Part shown: positions 11,184-22,612 of the stretch, piece after piece
Layout: each line of letters begins with the position of its first letter
Numbering within the stretch: the first letter of the stretch is position 1
Assembly (NCBI GenBank): GCA_029204225.1
Contig: CM055092.1
Coordinates: 99,636,651 to 99,700,650, forward strand
Source: Diphasiastrum complanatum
Lineage: Eukaryota > Streptophyta > Lycopodiopsida > Lycopodiales > Lycopodiaceae
DNA length: 64,000 bases
Direction of reading: 5' to 3'
Notes under the pieces: generated by a model
Databases searched by the model: none
Told to the model about the DNA's origin: nothing
What the model saw: the letters and a program-made list of their open reading frames with translations, nothing else
Program-made: the position numbers and the translations under genes

Positions 11184-11869
11184 CTCCTAGCATAGTTTTT
11201 GCCAATAGAACTTTGATCCATCATAAGAATGATCTTCTTCCTAAGAATAGATCTCCTTTCAATGATCATGTAATGCTCAAAATAGAAACAACCATAAGTG
11301 ATATAGAGAATAGTGTCCACTTGGGATGCTTCACTATTTCTTACATCAATTTTACATGTAAAAATGTGACTAGAACATGAAGAATCAAATAGAATGTAAA
11401 TGAAATGATTCCACCATGCTTCTAACTCTGAACTCTCTGGAAAAATACAACAAACAAACAATAAATGTGAGTGATCAACTTTTGCTTGCATGTCTCCTCC
11501 TTCTTTGTCCTTTGTTGCCTTGTATCCACCATGATACTCCATGAATGAGCCTCCATCTTCATCTTGCCACAAGAAACCAACAAACCTTGGAAATCCATGA
11601 GTAGGTGAGTACATAAATGATGCAAATCCATCACCACATGACTCCATAAACCAAGTAGTTTGCACTAGTCCATCTTCAAGATCTACTTGACACAAGAAAA
11701 TGACCATGAATTCACCAAAAATTGACAATCTCCAAGTATTGACACCAAGTAGCTCAACACTTGAGAACTTAGCCATGGATGAGTGACATAATGAACCTCC
11801 AATAACTTCATTTCTATCAGCAAAATCAGCCAAGAATGCTAGTACAATACTCCTAGCATAGTTTTTGCC
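11184..11869 (-). other. Copia accessory reading region bounded by a direct repeat
   Basis: The 22-bp sequence ctcctagcatagtttttgccaa occurs at both ends (about 11184 and 11848) in direct orientation. Between them one frame is open for about 215 codons, fused in frame to integrase on the right. It shows no known domain. The piece SEASQVDT matches SEASKVDT in the accessory frame of the complete element at 31879-32685, with HIFTC/HVFTC shortly before it in both. It therefore belongs to a feature shared by this Copia lineage. Function is unknown; it may be noncoding leader or UTR sequence that happens to be open. Confidence 0.45.
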
Positions 11870-12162
11870 AAACTTGACAAAGACATCATACACTTCATCC
11901 TTGCTCTTTAGTAGATAGATCCAACAAAATCTATTAAAATCATCAATGAATGTTACATACATCTTAGCTCCACTATTGCTAATTGTAGTAAATCCATGAA
12001 TATCCGAATGTACAAGTTGAAAAGGCTTTATAGATCTAGAAATAGATCTAGTATAAGGTAGTCTATGTGACTTAGACAAAGCACAAGACTCACAAACATG
12101 CTTGTCATTACTTAAGGAACTTGGAAGACCAATCACAACCTTCTTCCTTGCCATTACCTCCA
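11860..12162 (-). pseudogene. Copia integrase N-terminal fragment
   Basis: The frame contains the zinc-finger end CESCALSKSHRLPY, then PFQLVHSDIHGF (first catalytic Asp, in HSD) and MYVTFIDDFNRFCWIYLLKSKDEV. These are the diagnostic blocks of the Copia pre-integrase/integrase junction. The reading stops being integrase at KFGKNYARS, where the direct repeat and accessory region begin. The second Asp and the Glu are lost. At its upstream end the coding sequence breaks into LARD LTR at about 12163. Confidence 0.9.
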
Positions 12163-12286
12163 CATGGCATGGCTTGGGGACTAGATCCAGGTTTGATCTA
12201 GGATTGGTTGGGCGGTTTGGCTCCATAGTCTCTCTTATTGTGTTCTCCTATCCTCATCTTAGGGGTAATCCTTTAGGGTCATTACA
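12163..12286 (+). repeat. 5' LTR of LARD copy A, right piece
   Basis: Aligns with 38728-38853 (cacatggcatggcttgggg, ctcttattgtgttctcctatcctcatctt, tttagggtc) and ends ATTACA, which gives the CA terminus directly before the primer-binding site. Confidence 0.85.
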
Positions 12287-12287
12287 T

Positions 12288-12299
12288 TGGTATCAGAGC
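12288..12299 (+). promoter_or_regulatory. Primer-binding site (initiator Met-tRNA) of LARD copy A
   Basis: TGGTATCAGAGC, one base after the LTR end, complementary to the 3' end of plant initiator Met-tRNA. It fixes element orientation and the 5' LTR boundary. Confidence 0.9.
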
Positions 12300-15200
12300 C
12301 TGGCTAAGACACGGTCTTGGATAGGATGGAGACAAGCTCTACATAAAATTGGAAGCACATGGATTTATGTCCTGGATAGGTGTGTGGAACTCTCAAGGGA
12401 AAAATCGAAGTTTGGATTATCTAATTTTTGGTTGAAGCGTGTTGGCAAGAGGAGTGGTAGAGTGCACTTCCACTAGATTATCTTTTTGTTAATATTGCTT
12501 CTAATTAGTATGATTCATGTCTTATTTTTTTGGAACTTTGAGGGAACCTTTTTTGAGGTTGTATGATTTGTGTATACAAATCCAGTAGCTTGTTTCCCAT
12601 ATCATTGATGATTGATAACACACAGGACAGGTTTATGTTTGTTGATAGATTGAATATGTTCAGTTTATCTTGGAAAACAAATTATGGGAACCAAGTTTAA
12701 GGATTCTACTGTTTGCAAGTGAGGATTCAGATTTGAAGACGTAATTCTCCAATATTATATGCTGAATTGTAGACCTTAGGTGAACTGCTTTTGTATCTAT
12801 TCTTCAACGATATTCTGTGGAAACTAGAGACTTGTTAAAGTAAATCATCCTTATATGTGTGAATACCTGTTCTCCGAAAAATCAATGATATTTCTTCTTT
12901 CCATCGTTTTCAAGGTTTCGTAAAATAGCAAGTAGTAATGATTGGGATAGGAATGACATGCATAATCCCGGTGAGAGACTTTGGAAAAACTATGTCATGA
13001 CATGTTGTCTTCTTCATTCTTGCTTGAATGACAGTAAAACATATTTAGGAATCAGGACATGCTTTCCAACTTGGGATTGAAATTAGCTGTCAGCTTTTTA
13101 AGCTAAGTCACCTATGGATCAAATAACTTGTTTGTTGATTACCAAGAAACCATTGTCTGCTATCTGTGCTTCTAGGTGCTGAATGAACAGGAAAGTTCAA
13201 CCCGTGCCTATCTTATTCTAGTTTTCATATGCCTTTTGGATGGTCGTTTTATAAAAAAAACCCAACCCAGATTTCATGTGAATGAACTCTACTTTGCGCC
13301 TGTCGTGGATTGTTTTGAGATTGAGTTGCCTTGACCTCTGATAGCCTGTTGATGATAGTTTCAAGATCAGTTGTTCCCTATCCCTGATGGGTAGGAATAT
13401 CCTTGGAAATTAGCTGTCAAAGATCAGCTGTTGCAGTGCTGGTCGTTGTCTGATTTGAAGGCATGATGCATGGGATGGAAGCGCGGACCCTATCGTGCAT
13501 TCAATCAGTCTTTGACAACGATGGAGGGCATAGAGTAGCAGAGATGGTTAGCCCTGGAGATATGGCGGATGGGCAGTGGTTGGGGGGGAACATCATTAAT
13601 GGAAATAGCTTTTGAGCATGTTTAATTAGGTTGCACCCTCTTTAGGGTTGTTTGACCTTGAAGGAGTTCATGCCATTTGCATGAGGTGTGTCTTGTTGCA
13701 TGCAAGATATTAGTTAGGTCTCTTTGATATGAGAACTTTTCTTGGTAGTTGCATTTTTGTTTTTGAATGTTAAGTGACGGTGACTAACATGTAGCCTTGA
13801 CCAGAAAATGGATTGAACGAATAATTTTGTTATCCTAAAGGTGAGTCGGTGAACTAGGGTTCACGGATTTTGGATTTACAGCAAATTATTAGGTCCTCCC
13901 AAAATTTTCGCAAGCATGTACTCATTTAGGGGATTTGATTCTTTGGTACTATGCTTTATAGCCACTTATAACTCTGGAGTATTCATACTTCCAGTAAATG
14001 GAGTTAAGTGGGGTTTTTAGTTTTCTTCTTTTCAAATCGGTGGAACACCAATGGGTTTGTTATTGTGTTCTTGATGATTTTGATCATTAGGATTGAACAA
14101 GCCAAAGCTTTTGAGATACTTGTTAAATTAATTAATGAGAATTAAATTGATAATATTTGGTGGTAGCTCTTTATTTGGCAAAAACTTATATGTCAAATTA
14201 CAGTAAAAGAAGTACCCGAATCCAAATTTTATGGATTTTTCATTAATTAGAGACAACTTTAACGAAGTAACTCTTAAGCCAGTTTATTAAAAAGGAAAAA
14301 CAGTCCAATTTTATTGAAGAAATTGTAATAATACAAATATCCTATATAGATTATAGGACAACTAGATGATCAATGGATCTCTAGAATATCAGATGAGGCG
14401 ATTAAGGGTTTTCTGGAAAGGAAAGCTGATGGTAGACATTAGTAATTTTGGAAAGGGAATTCTAGGACTGTAAGATCTGATGATCAATGGTGTGTTTACC
14501 TAGTCGCAATGTGGGAAAGAAAAGAAAACCATTAGATCAAATGTGGAGTATTTTAAATTTTTTGAAGTTTAATCTAGATCCTAATGTGGTATCTCAGTAT
14601 TTACAAAATCAAAAGCCCTCAAATCTATTTCTCGCTTTCTTAATTAATCCTTTAATTCTTTGTAATTTCTCGATTATAAGACATCAGACTGCTTTATATA
14701 TTTCTTTCCAATATGGAGTTATTCTTTTGAAAGACTATTATGTCATATAAATTACTACTTGTGGGAATAGACTTGGAATTCAGATAAATTCCAAAAGTTA
14801 AAGTGTTTCAATTTTCTAAACCTAAAATATCTCTTTGTGCATAAATGGATTTCGATGGAATGGTAGTTTCTGTCACTCGATTGAAAATATTTGAAAGTGA
14901 AGTCCTGTTTGTAATAGAGTGAATCCTTTTGTGGAATGTACTTATTATTGACTTTTCTTGGATTTGGATATTTTCGTATGTCATCTTTCCAGTTAACTTT
15001 TATTGAAATTGATAATTTCTTTAAAAGGAGGGGTGAAGTGATGGGGTAAAATTCTATTTGGGAATCTGTGGGCTGCATAGTTTTTGGAAGAGAACCTGAA
15101 AGTAATTTCAGATAGATTCAGAGTAAGATACACATATGTGGGTTCTAGAGAAATTTGCCAGATAAGAACATGTTTATGTACTGGGTCATAGTGAGATTAT

Positions 15201-15602
15201 TCACATATGTGCACGATTAATCTTGTATAAATCTACTGTATATTCCTAGTTACTTGGGTTATTTGGTGCACTTAATCTAGTCGGTGAGCATGAACCTATG
15301 ACTAAGTATTGTTTTGACATATACTTGCAGAGTTAATGGATCTTTCTATGAAAGATTTATGGGTTAACTAATATATGATTTGGATAAGGATCTAAAGAGA
15401 GTGTTATGCTAGTATAATTAAGATCTGCACCTAGACATTTGAGATTTCTGAATCATTGACAATTAACTTGAGTAGTTGATTGCTCTAGGATGAAGTTAAT
15501 TGGTAAAATGATCAGTGTGATGAGGATTCACCAGAAACTGATAGTTTTGATTTATATTACTTGTAAGATGCATAATCAGTGAATTATTTAGATTCATCAG
15601 TC

Positions 15603-16175
15603 ATTAGAGAAAATATGGGCCCTATTAAAAATGCCATGTAGCATAGATAAAAATAACTATAAAGTAATTATAATATCATTTTCTAACTTCTTTACGCATC
15701 TGCCCGCACTACTTTCCATGTAAATGAATGCACCTTAGTTTAGTCACATCATACTTCACTGGTGCTTAACCGTAGTTAAAATATAATTTTCAAAATGATG
15801 AAATATTCCCTCCCAATAATTGGGAACACTCGAAAATTGAAATTAGGAGTGACATCTCTGAAACAAAGTCTACGCCATCTCTATCTCCAACAGGGTCTAG
15901 CGCCTTCTCCAGCTTTGTTATTGTCATTGTGTTGTTTGTTACTATACTACTGTATTGATGACAAAGCTTCATCATCTTCATGTGGATCTGTCACCAGGAT
16001 ATGCTCCGCACTAGACAAGAAATTCAAAGCAACCCAAATTGTCAACTTATGATATGGTTTGATATAGAGAAGAAAAATTAAATCATATAGATTTATGGTC
16101 ATCAAGAACATTGTATCATGTTGATCCATATTCATTGCAACATCCAGATTTTCATTCGGTGAGTTAGTTAATAAT
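15603..16175. other. Unassigned sequence beyond the LARD breakpoint
   Basis: On the minus strand short frames (ALNFLSSAEHILVTDPHEDDE and KLEKALDPVGDRDGVDFVSEM, 15790-16135) could be remains of one broken gene. Nothing was recognised. Confidence 0.25.
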
Positions 16176-16179
16176 CTAT

Positions 16180-16578
16180 ATGTGTCATGTCAAAAATGGC
16201 CTTTTGGGTTACTGTGAGAATTTGATGTTTTATGGGAATGCACATTCATTGCAAAAAGTACATTATTTGGAAGAGAAATCAAGGAAAATATCAAAGGAGT
16301 GCAAAGAAAAATCTACAAAGTTAAAAACTTGTTTGGATGAAAATGAGATGCTCAAGAAGGAGATCGAAATGTTGAAATCTTCTTTGCATCATTATGCAAC
16401 TAGTAATGATGAGATAAAAACTTCATTTCAATCCATGCGTATCTCATATTTGTCTCTTGTTAAAGATATGGATGTGCTCAATAAAAAGGTCCAAAGCAAC
16501 AAGAGGAAAAGACTGGTAACCAAGGATATATGGTTCGTCATAGAAAAAGACGAATCCGTGCATTCAAGTAAGTTATAG
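16180..16578 (+). CDS. Hypothetical coiled-coil exon
   Basis: The frame is open for about 130 codons and rich in Lys/Glu/Leu heptads (YLEEKSRKISKECKEKSTKL, ENEMLKKEIEMLKSS, MDVLNKKVQSNKRKR). It is therefore a likely coiled coil with a basic end. At the 3' end a GTAAGT donor occurs (ttcaa|GTAAGT, about 16570), which suggests one exon of a larger gene, but I cannot follow a next exon. No family recognised. The AT-rich surroundings and lack of flanking exons make a pseudogene or transposon exon equally possible. Confidence 0.35.
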   Translation: MCHVKNGLLGYCENLMFYGNAHSLQKVHYLEEKSRKISKECKEKSTKLKTCLDENEMLKKEIEMLKSSLHHYATSNDEIKTSFQSMRISYLSLVKDMDVLNKKVQSNKRKRLVTKDIWFVIEKDESVHSSKL

Positions 16579-17340
16579 CTTATCTGGTATTGAATATTGC
16601 TTGAACTTTTTGATTCATCCATAGTCACTAGTTTTGTTATTTATTCATTTCAACTTTATGTTGATTTGTTTATTATACTGCTGAATGCAGGGCACCCCCA
16701 AAATTCAAGATAAGGCCCCTAAACCAAATTAGACCTCTAAGGACCCATGAATCAGTACATAATCAAAATTGGGTCCATCATAAATTAAGACAAACTTAAC
16801 ATGGCCAACAACCCAATTGTTGAAATTCATTTTCACCTCTTCATTTTAGATTTACAAGTTTTTCATATGGCTTCATTAAATATTAGGCTTTAAGGTTTTT
16901 ATGAACCTTAGGTTTTAAGGTTTTATTTTAACCTTTTACCGATTCCGTAATGGTTTTGTGGGTTTTTTATATGGTTAGTTTGAAACGTTTTTACGAGCAC
17001 CAAATGCTCAAACCCTAAGACTCTTCAAACATCATTCTTTTGTAATATACCATGTGATGGTTTTGTTGGAGTGATATTAGATGTATAATAGGATTGAGAG
17101 TACATGAAAAAGAGGGCCTCTAATGTGTATTCATTTTTGACAAAGTCCATCATCGGAGAATGTTCTTCTACATAGGGTACACAAGTAAAACATACACCCC
17201 CAAGAGGGAGTACACTTTTAGGGGTCAATTTCAACTAGAAGTAAGTACCCAAAATCTCCCTTCATAATCTTTTTAGTCATTGTTGGCACCTGCAGTAGTC
17301 TTGCCATGCATATATAGTATTGCCATGCATATATAGTATT
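16579..17340. other. Intergenic, with a 19-bp exact tandem duplication
   Basis: No gene seen. tgccatgcatatatagtat is repeated exactly at 17302-17320 and 17321-17339. The sequence then becomes pyrimidine-rich toward the dioxygenase gene, consistent with promoter and 5' UTR. Confidence 0.5.
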
Positions 17341-17810
17341 GTTGGTTCTCTCCGAGAAGACTTAGGCTGCAGTGCCACCGCCACCTCTCCTTCACCCTTA
17401 ACCCTTCATCCCTACACGCGGCTCTGACCTTCTCGATCTATTACGCTACTTCGAAATCTGGGAAATCTCTCTCTCGATCCTTTGGTTGCTTTTGCTCTCG
17501 TGCGCGCATACATATCACTGACGGTGGAGAAACTACCCCACTAATGCTCTATAGCTAAAGATACTGCTAGCTAGTCCGCTGCTATTGCTCAAAAAACTAC
17601 TCCACCGCCCACTGATCGGGAGAAGTTTCCTGTCTCCAACGCCACCACTGCACTGCACTGCTGCTCTCTGCACCACCGATACCAGGACCAATTCTGATGC
17701 ATTGTTCCTGTATAAAGCCTACATTGGCACTCACTGGCTCTAACAGCATTTTGGGCTTCTGCTGCATAGTGTTTTTTGTTCGGTCTTATCTTAGTATATT
17801 CAATTTCAGC

Positions 17811-19508
17811 ATGGATATTGCCCAGATTCACGTTCAGGTGAGTGTTTACACACTTGTTTTTGTGATGCTCGTTCGCAGCAGGAGTTTTCGTCTATGCTAT
17901 GTGTTGATAGTTGGTTGTAACTAATTGTATATTGGGTAGCTATTTGGGAGTGTGTACGGGCACCTGGGTGGTCATTGCTTAGTATTGTGGGATAATTATT
18001 GAACATAGACTGGCCAGAGTGTGAGTTTGATTAAACTTGCTGTTCCACGATCCGCCACTTACTCTAATTAATTTCTCTTGCATTCGGTTGCTTTTCTATA
18101 TATTAGCTTGTCAGGGGATGTTTTTCTTTCGGAATTGGTGAGAACATGTTTTTGAGTCGAAAGATGGTTTGATCCAAAGCCCATGCAAGCAACACACATC
18201 GCTTTCTTTCCTTCATAGCTTTACATAGTCTTGCCAGCATTGTTCTAACATGGACACAGCAACCTATAAATGAACTGATACTGTGGTTGATCAGTTATGG
18301 CACTTCAGTTATAAAAGCTTTTGCTAGTTAAGACGTTCTAATTATATTGTTTTCACTGAATGTAGAAAGAGTTGGAAGCTTGGGAGTACAATGCAAACGA
18401 TGAGGATCACCGGCATACGCACAAGTTTAGTCCCAATCGTCCAGTGCCACAGGAACACATCCACGGTATTCACACTCAACAAGCAACTACTAAGATTAGT
18501 TTTGCTTGTACCTATTGGAGATATTGGAGAGGATATGAAAGGAGCAAATTCAAGCTGAATTTACTAACCATGCAAGTTTTGACTGTCAGAGCTGGGAGTG
18601 CTGACATGGAAGCTTGATGTAGACGAACGGGAAAAGAACACTTTGCTAGAAACAATCGAGATGGATCGTGGGTACAAATACTCGGTATTGTCCTCGCGTA
18701 AATTGATTCAGCAGTTGGTTTGGACTCTGGCGTTTCTATCAGCTTGAGTTTATTATTGGAGTCGGATGCTAATATTCTCAATGATGTGTGGCACTAGGAG
18801 GTCGTGACTGTTTGCCCCAAAGAGATGGAAGATTTCGAAGAAAAAGTGAAGGATTTTTCCAAGAACATATGCATTCTCAAGAGGAAATACGGTTGATACT
18901 GAATGGCAACGGTCAGAAGAGGCCATTAACGAATATTAGTTAAAAAATTAGAATATGTTTTTTTGTCTGTGTTTCCAGTCAAATTCAGTGATTGCAAGAA
19001 CAATTTAGCCGTAATGGGTTGATCTTGCGTTTGCAGGCTACTGGGACATTCGAGATTATGACGGTAAATGGATTCGTTTCCGCGTAACTAAGGGTGATAT
19101 GATTGTTCTTTCTTCCAGGAATGTGTCACAGGTTTACGATTGATGAGAACAATTATATCAAGGTAATGCAACCATGTATGAAACTTTTTCCCATCATAAC
19201 GATTTCAGAATCTTATACAATCTAAAGCCAGCATACTTGGGTACAGGCACTTCTCTTGTACACAGACGTTCCATACAGGACTCAGCATGGAGCGGAGAGT
19301 GAAAGTGCTGCAAGGTAAGAAAGCCGGCTTCAGCATGGGTAACATTCGCAAATTTTCCTAACATTCATAAAGTTTTCGACTACCACGAAGAGAAGCAAGC
19401 TCTATGTACTTGCTCTCATTGTCTGGATCGTGGTACAGGAAAGAATACGTGGTCAAAGTGCTGAATAACCCTGTGGCCGTTCATAGACACCGGATTACAA
19501 CTCAGTGA
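17811..19508 (+). pseudogene. ARD: Acireductone dioxygenase (methionine salvage), complete exon structure with two frameshifts
   Basis: Acireductone dioxygenase is a cupin metalloenzyme that cleaves acireductone in the methionine salvage (Yang) cycle. Seven exons with GT-AG introns can be placed: 17811-17837 (MDIAQIHVQ), 18366-18465 (ELEAWEYNANDEDHRHTHKF), 18590-18684 (ELGVLTWKLDVDEREKNTLL ... MDRGYKYS), 18798-18911, 19037-19162 (YWDIRDYDGKWIRFRVTKGD), 19247-19314 and 19439-19508 (RKEYVVKVLNNP, stop TGA). Exons total 600 nt, about the family length. Metal-ligand motifs are present: EHMHSQEE (H-x-H...E) in exon 4 and GMCHRFTIDE (third His) in exon 5. One base is missing in exon 4 near 18852, which creates a stop, and one is extra in exon 5 near 19117, so as sequenced it is a pseudogene unless these are assembly errors. 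A pyrimidine-rich 5' region precedes it. Two partial copies lie at 23.5 and 45 kb. Confidence 0.88.
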
Positions 19509-20223
19509 CAGCCAGTCTAAGTCTAGTCTGTTAACACAAACTTTCCAGCCAAGATGGTGGCTGTTGGTTCTTTTATATAGCTGTCCTAAAAATATCTCTA
19601 GGGGCTGTGTCCGGACCACATATATACCCAGTTATAGATTAGTTCATATCGGCATATCTCGTTTTTTAAGACGCTCCTAATTCGCAGGATATATTAGTCA
19701 GATATACTATTGATTAGTACAGTACAAAACTGATACAATCATAGAAAATGAGCGGGATTCTTTCCATTCACCTGGATAAGTTCTGTGCTTGTACAAGGTA
19801 TATAGTTATCTATATGATGAATTGTCACACCAGGGAGTTCTGGAATATAAATATGAAGTTAATTTTCTGTCTGCAGAGCTCATAACATTCTATTTTATTA
19901 CCCTTTTGAGCATTAACATGCTGTCCAATTTCTTTCTTTTTTTTGGAATTAAGGGCTGCATGGAAGGTGAAATTTTCATGACAATTCCACATGAATCTAC
20001 TTGATCTACAATGCCCACATAAAGCAACTTGATATTTAATATGACAAATTCCCTGAAATATACTTAACGATACCTTTCTGACTTAATATACTTAACGATA
20101 CCTTTCTGACTTAATTCTTCTCTCTGTAGAATTATATCTTATTCACTTGAGTTTCAACATAATACATATTCTTGTCTATCGGAAATTAGCTTCAGATCTA
20201 GATGTCTTTCTATGTGCCGAAAT

Positions 20224-20281
20224 CTCAGAAGTTATTATTCCTTCTTTGGATAACTGCAACAAGAAATAATAACTTCTGAGG
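20224..20281. repeat. Stem-loop with 16-bp perfect arms
   Basis: CTCAGAAGTTATTATT and AATAATAACTTCTGAG flank a loop of roughly 25 bases. The same structure is kept in the duplicate at about 24969-25026. Hairpin RNA or a small foldback remnant are both possible. Confidence 0.6.
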
Positions 20282-20759
20282 GCATTGTAGGTCACAAACA
20301 ACCTACACTATTATTCTAACCTGAAGCAAAATTTGAGGCTTGGCATATCCTTCGAACTCGTCGTGGTATCCCATACATTTTTATCTGCTGAAGGTTTGAA
20401 TTCTTATGTGAAAGTGCATACTATGGCTACAGTCACTTGGATGATGATCATAGCTTGCTTGGAATCCTTTGTTCTTGGAGCCTTTGAGATCATTTAAGTA
20501 TCTTTCTATGAATCATGTAGATGCAAATAAGTGAGGATCGAGAGGAACATTGCAAGGATTATTAGCTATATAATGAGGAGTTGGATTACTAATTGCTCGC
20601 TACCTGTACTAGAAATCTTGGTGTATTACACTAAGGAATCCTCTTTTAATTAACATAGATGTGACTAATTGAGGCAACTTTTGTCTAACAAATTAAAGGC
20701 CAAAAGTAAATTCTAAAAAATTATGTACATCTTTCATGAATCCATGAATTGTTAACTAT

Positions 20760-21090
20760 ATGAGCCTGCTCATTAGCTTTTTATAGAGAGTAGTGTCTTC
20801 AGAGGATGGTTCTCTATCTCTTATACCTCGCTTACTATCTCTTAAACCAAGTTAATTTGAAACACTTGGCTAAGTGCTAGCTTCATTTCATCTTTACAAT
20901 TTCTCCATGACTATCTTTCTTGAACAGTGTCATCAACACATAATATAAAAATTTGATGTTAAATTAATCAATCATAAATGTGATGTTAAGAAAATGCATT
21001 ATGCTCACTCACAATGAACTAAAGACCAACCTAGAAATTTAGAATCGAGCATTCAAATATCTTGGGGCTTGCTTGAGCCCATACAATAGC
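20760..21090 (-). pseudogene. Copia reverse-transcriptase fragment, copy 1
   Basis: On the minus strand the sequence ttgtatgggctcaagcaagccccaag encodes LYGLKQAPR, the signature just before the second half of Copia reverse transcriptase. A broken frame follows that corresponds to the better preserved copy at 25526-25829. Confidence 0.7.
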
Positions 21091-21689
21091 ATAACACCAC
21101 TCCTTATATAGAATTAAGTCTACCTTATCTAGATTCATGATATGAAATAACAAACTATTTACATAATCCTAATCTTCAATGGCAAGCGAGGGATAAATTG
21201 GTCCCAAACTTGTTGCCCCTCATCCGGTGCCATCCTAACCACGTTCTTGTGATCACTTGCTGCGGTTGTTGGGTTGAGCTTCTGCACCAATTTAGCAATA
21301 ATAAAAATATATGTTGAACAAACATAAGAAATGACAATGTCATACATGAGAATTCATTTATGCGAATGAATTTTGAGGTCCAAATATCACCATATCAAAA
21401 CAACAATTATTACAAATTGTCTCATCCATAAAGTATACACCAATACAATAAATTGAATAGTTACCTAGTGCCTTAAAGAACCATTTTTACTTCGAACACT
21501 GGCTCAAGGAGCAATCTCCTTTCTTACATTTCTTCAAAAAAATCTTGGATAAATGTCTTTTTTCATGCAAGAGTGTTGGGAACTTAGTGAGTCCTACCGC
21601 TAAAGTACTATTGGCTAAGATTACCAAGTGGGCCTGCCACAATACATTGTACAACTAGAGTAATAAGTACGAGGGCACTAGCATACTGT
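21091..21689 (-). other. Unassigned; possible short minus-strand exon
   Basis: Right of the duplication breakpoint. A minus-strand frame (21159-21347) includes KLNPTTAASDHKNVVRMAPD and EGQQVWDQFIPRLPLKI, with an acceptor-like ggtgcag before it. No family recognised. Confidence 0.25.
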
Positions 21690-22227
21690 GTGTATAAGCC
21701 ATGAATCATCATCTAAGTCTTCCATCTTCTTTTCTGATAGCATCTTCCATGGCTTCCTGCAACGAGGCATTTTGTTTTCGACATTTAAGCTCTCTTCGGA
21801 TGCTTTGTGGTAACTCAGCGAGGAAGCACATAATCACCACATGATCGGGAGTTAGGGCCGTGTTGCATTGAGATCATAAATGTTTGACCTGTTCAATATA
21901 GTCTTAGACCCTTTCTCATTTTCTCATTTTAATTTTGCTTAACAGGAGAAACGGGTCTTCCAAGAACTTTCTTGGTTTAAAGTGGGTGATGAGAGCCACT
22001 TTAATCCCTTCCCATGTGGAATCTTCTTTAGCTGATTGGTTGAAGAAGCAATCATGGGCTGCAGCTACTAATGCCTTCTTGCTCTCGTCTTTGGAGCTTG
22101 AATCTCCATCTTTCCCTCGACCTCTTTGCCTAGGTTTTTTTTGGATGGATTTGTAATAATTGCCAAGTGAAGATCCGACTAGATCTTGTTGTATGCAAAC
22201 AAAAGGACACATGTGGAGCAAAACCAC
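21690..22227 (-). pseudogene. Gypsy-type gag fragment
   Basis: The frame from 22227 reads VALITHFKPRKFLEDPFLLL then SKIKMRK, a pattern of Ty3/gypsy capsid ('F.PR......L..LK'). After a stop at about 21916 other frames continue with pieces such as NVENKMP and EKKMEDLDDDS down to about 21690. An acidic/basic segment with QRGRGKDGD precedes it. There is no protease or zinc knuckle here. It lies between the Copia gag fragment on the right and the duplication breakpoint on the left. Confidence 0.5.
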
Positions 22228-22612
22228 CCAACCAACAGAAATTGGCCAGTCAATACCCTAACCATTTCACCCCCATGCGATGGTGAATGAATGCAAGAGA
22301 GGAAGGGCTCCTGGCTTCAAGGATCGAAAAATCCAATATGTAGATGGGGGAGTTTCCACTAGTATATATTCTCTCCCATGAGGAGATTCTCTCCCATGAG
22401 GAGAGAATATTTCTCTTAGGATCCCCATGAAACCTGAATAAGCAATTGACCTCCTATTCTTGCATCCAAACACCATGCAAGTAATCCTATGTCCAACTAT
22501 ATAGGTATGGGCCCTCATACGATTATTAATTACTTTATTGGCCAAACCCAGAATGATGAGGCAAACTAATCACCATATACGCTGGAGAAACCGTCTATCC
22601 ATGTCAGGAATT
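22228..22612. other. Spacer with repeat and hairpin TTCTCTCC..GGAGAGAA
   Basis: attctctcccatgaggag is repeated twice at about 22367-22408, and the second copy forms a hairpin (ATTCTCTCC / GGAGAGAAT) ending near 22410. Probably part of an LTR or leader; no gene. Confidence 0.45.

Larger units (their letters stand above)
9955..12162 (-). mobile_element. Truncated minus-strand Ty1/copia element inside the LARD LTR
   Basis: Its 3' LTR (9955-10603) begins TGTGAAAGATT and ends AATCTTTCACA, an 11-bp terminal inverted repeat. On the minus strand a purine tract (gaagagggag) directly precedes it. Reading on the minus strand (right to left) come integrase zinc-finger and core start, an accessory reading region, and RNase H. 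The 5' LTR, gag, protease, most of integrase and reverse transcriptase are absent. About 235 bp of the host LTR is also missing at the insertion, so a deletion followed insertion. Confidence 0.8.
9832..15602 (+). mobile_element. LARD copy A: noncoding LTR retrotransposon, 3' truncated
   Basis: The left end (tattatggcc..., 9832) matches the LTR start TGTCATGGCC at 38371. The LTR resumes at about 12163 and ends TTACA at 12286, followed by a perfect Met-tRNA primer-binding site. The internal part (12300-15602) carries no gag or pol; its longest frames are about 100 codons on either strand. Blocks around 13900-14200 and 14940-15600 align with LARD copy B at 30380-30620 and 36030-37090, which shows two insertions of one family. 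Similarity stops abruptly at about 15602 (attcatcagt), so the 3' portion and 3' LTR are missing. The 5' LTR is interrupted by a Copia fragment at 9955-12162. Replication would need proteins supplied by another element. Confidence 0.75.
19509..21090 (+). repeat. Segmental duplication, copy 1 (partner 24280-25829)
   Basis: The dioxygenase 3' flank is highly similar to 24280-25829 throughout. Examples are the 31-bp tandem acttaacgatacctttctgactta at 20061-20115, the stem-loop at 20224-20281, and a shared end at gcttgagcccatacaa. No gene other than a decayed Copia fragment at its right end. The duplicated block continues left into the dioxygenase exons. Confidence 0.85.

Noticed and set aside
11171-12226. 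A single 351-codon protein on the minus strand
   Set aside because: It is a chance fusion of LARD LTR sequence, Copia integrase and the accessory region, with no real start codon context.
15790-16135. A gene on either strand (plus LLLSLCCLLLYY frame or minus DPVGDRDGVDF frame)
   Set aside because: Both frames overlap with similar length and lack splice or domain support; left as unassigned.
18372-18617. Single plus-strand protein continuing from EAWEYNANDEDHRH into TYWRYWRGYERSKF
   Set aside because: The second half is intron 2 of the dioxygenase read through; proper GT-AG splicing gives the family sequence.
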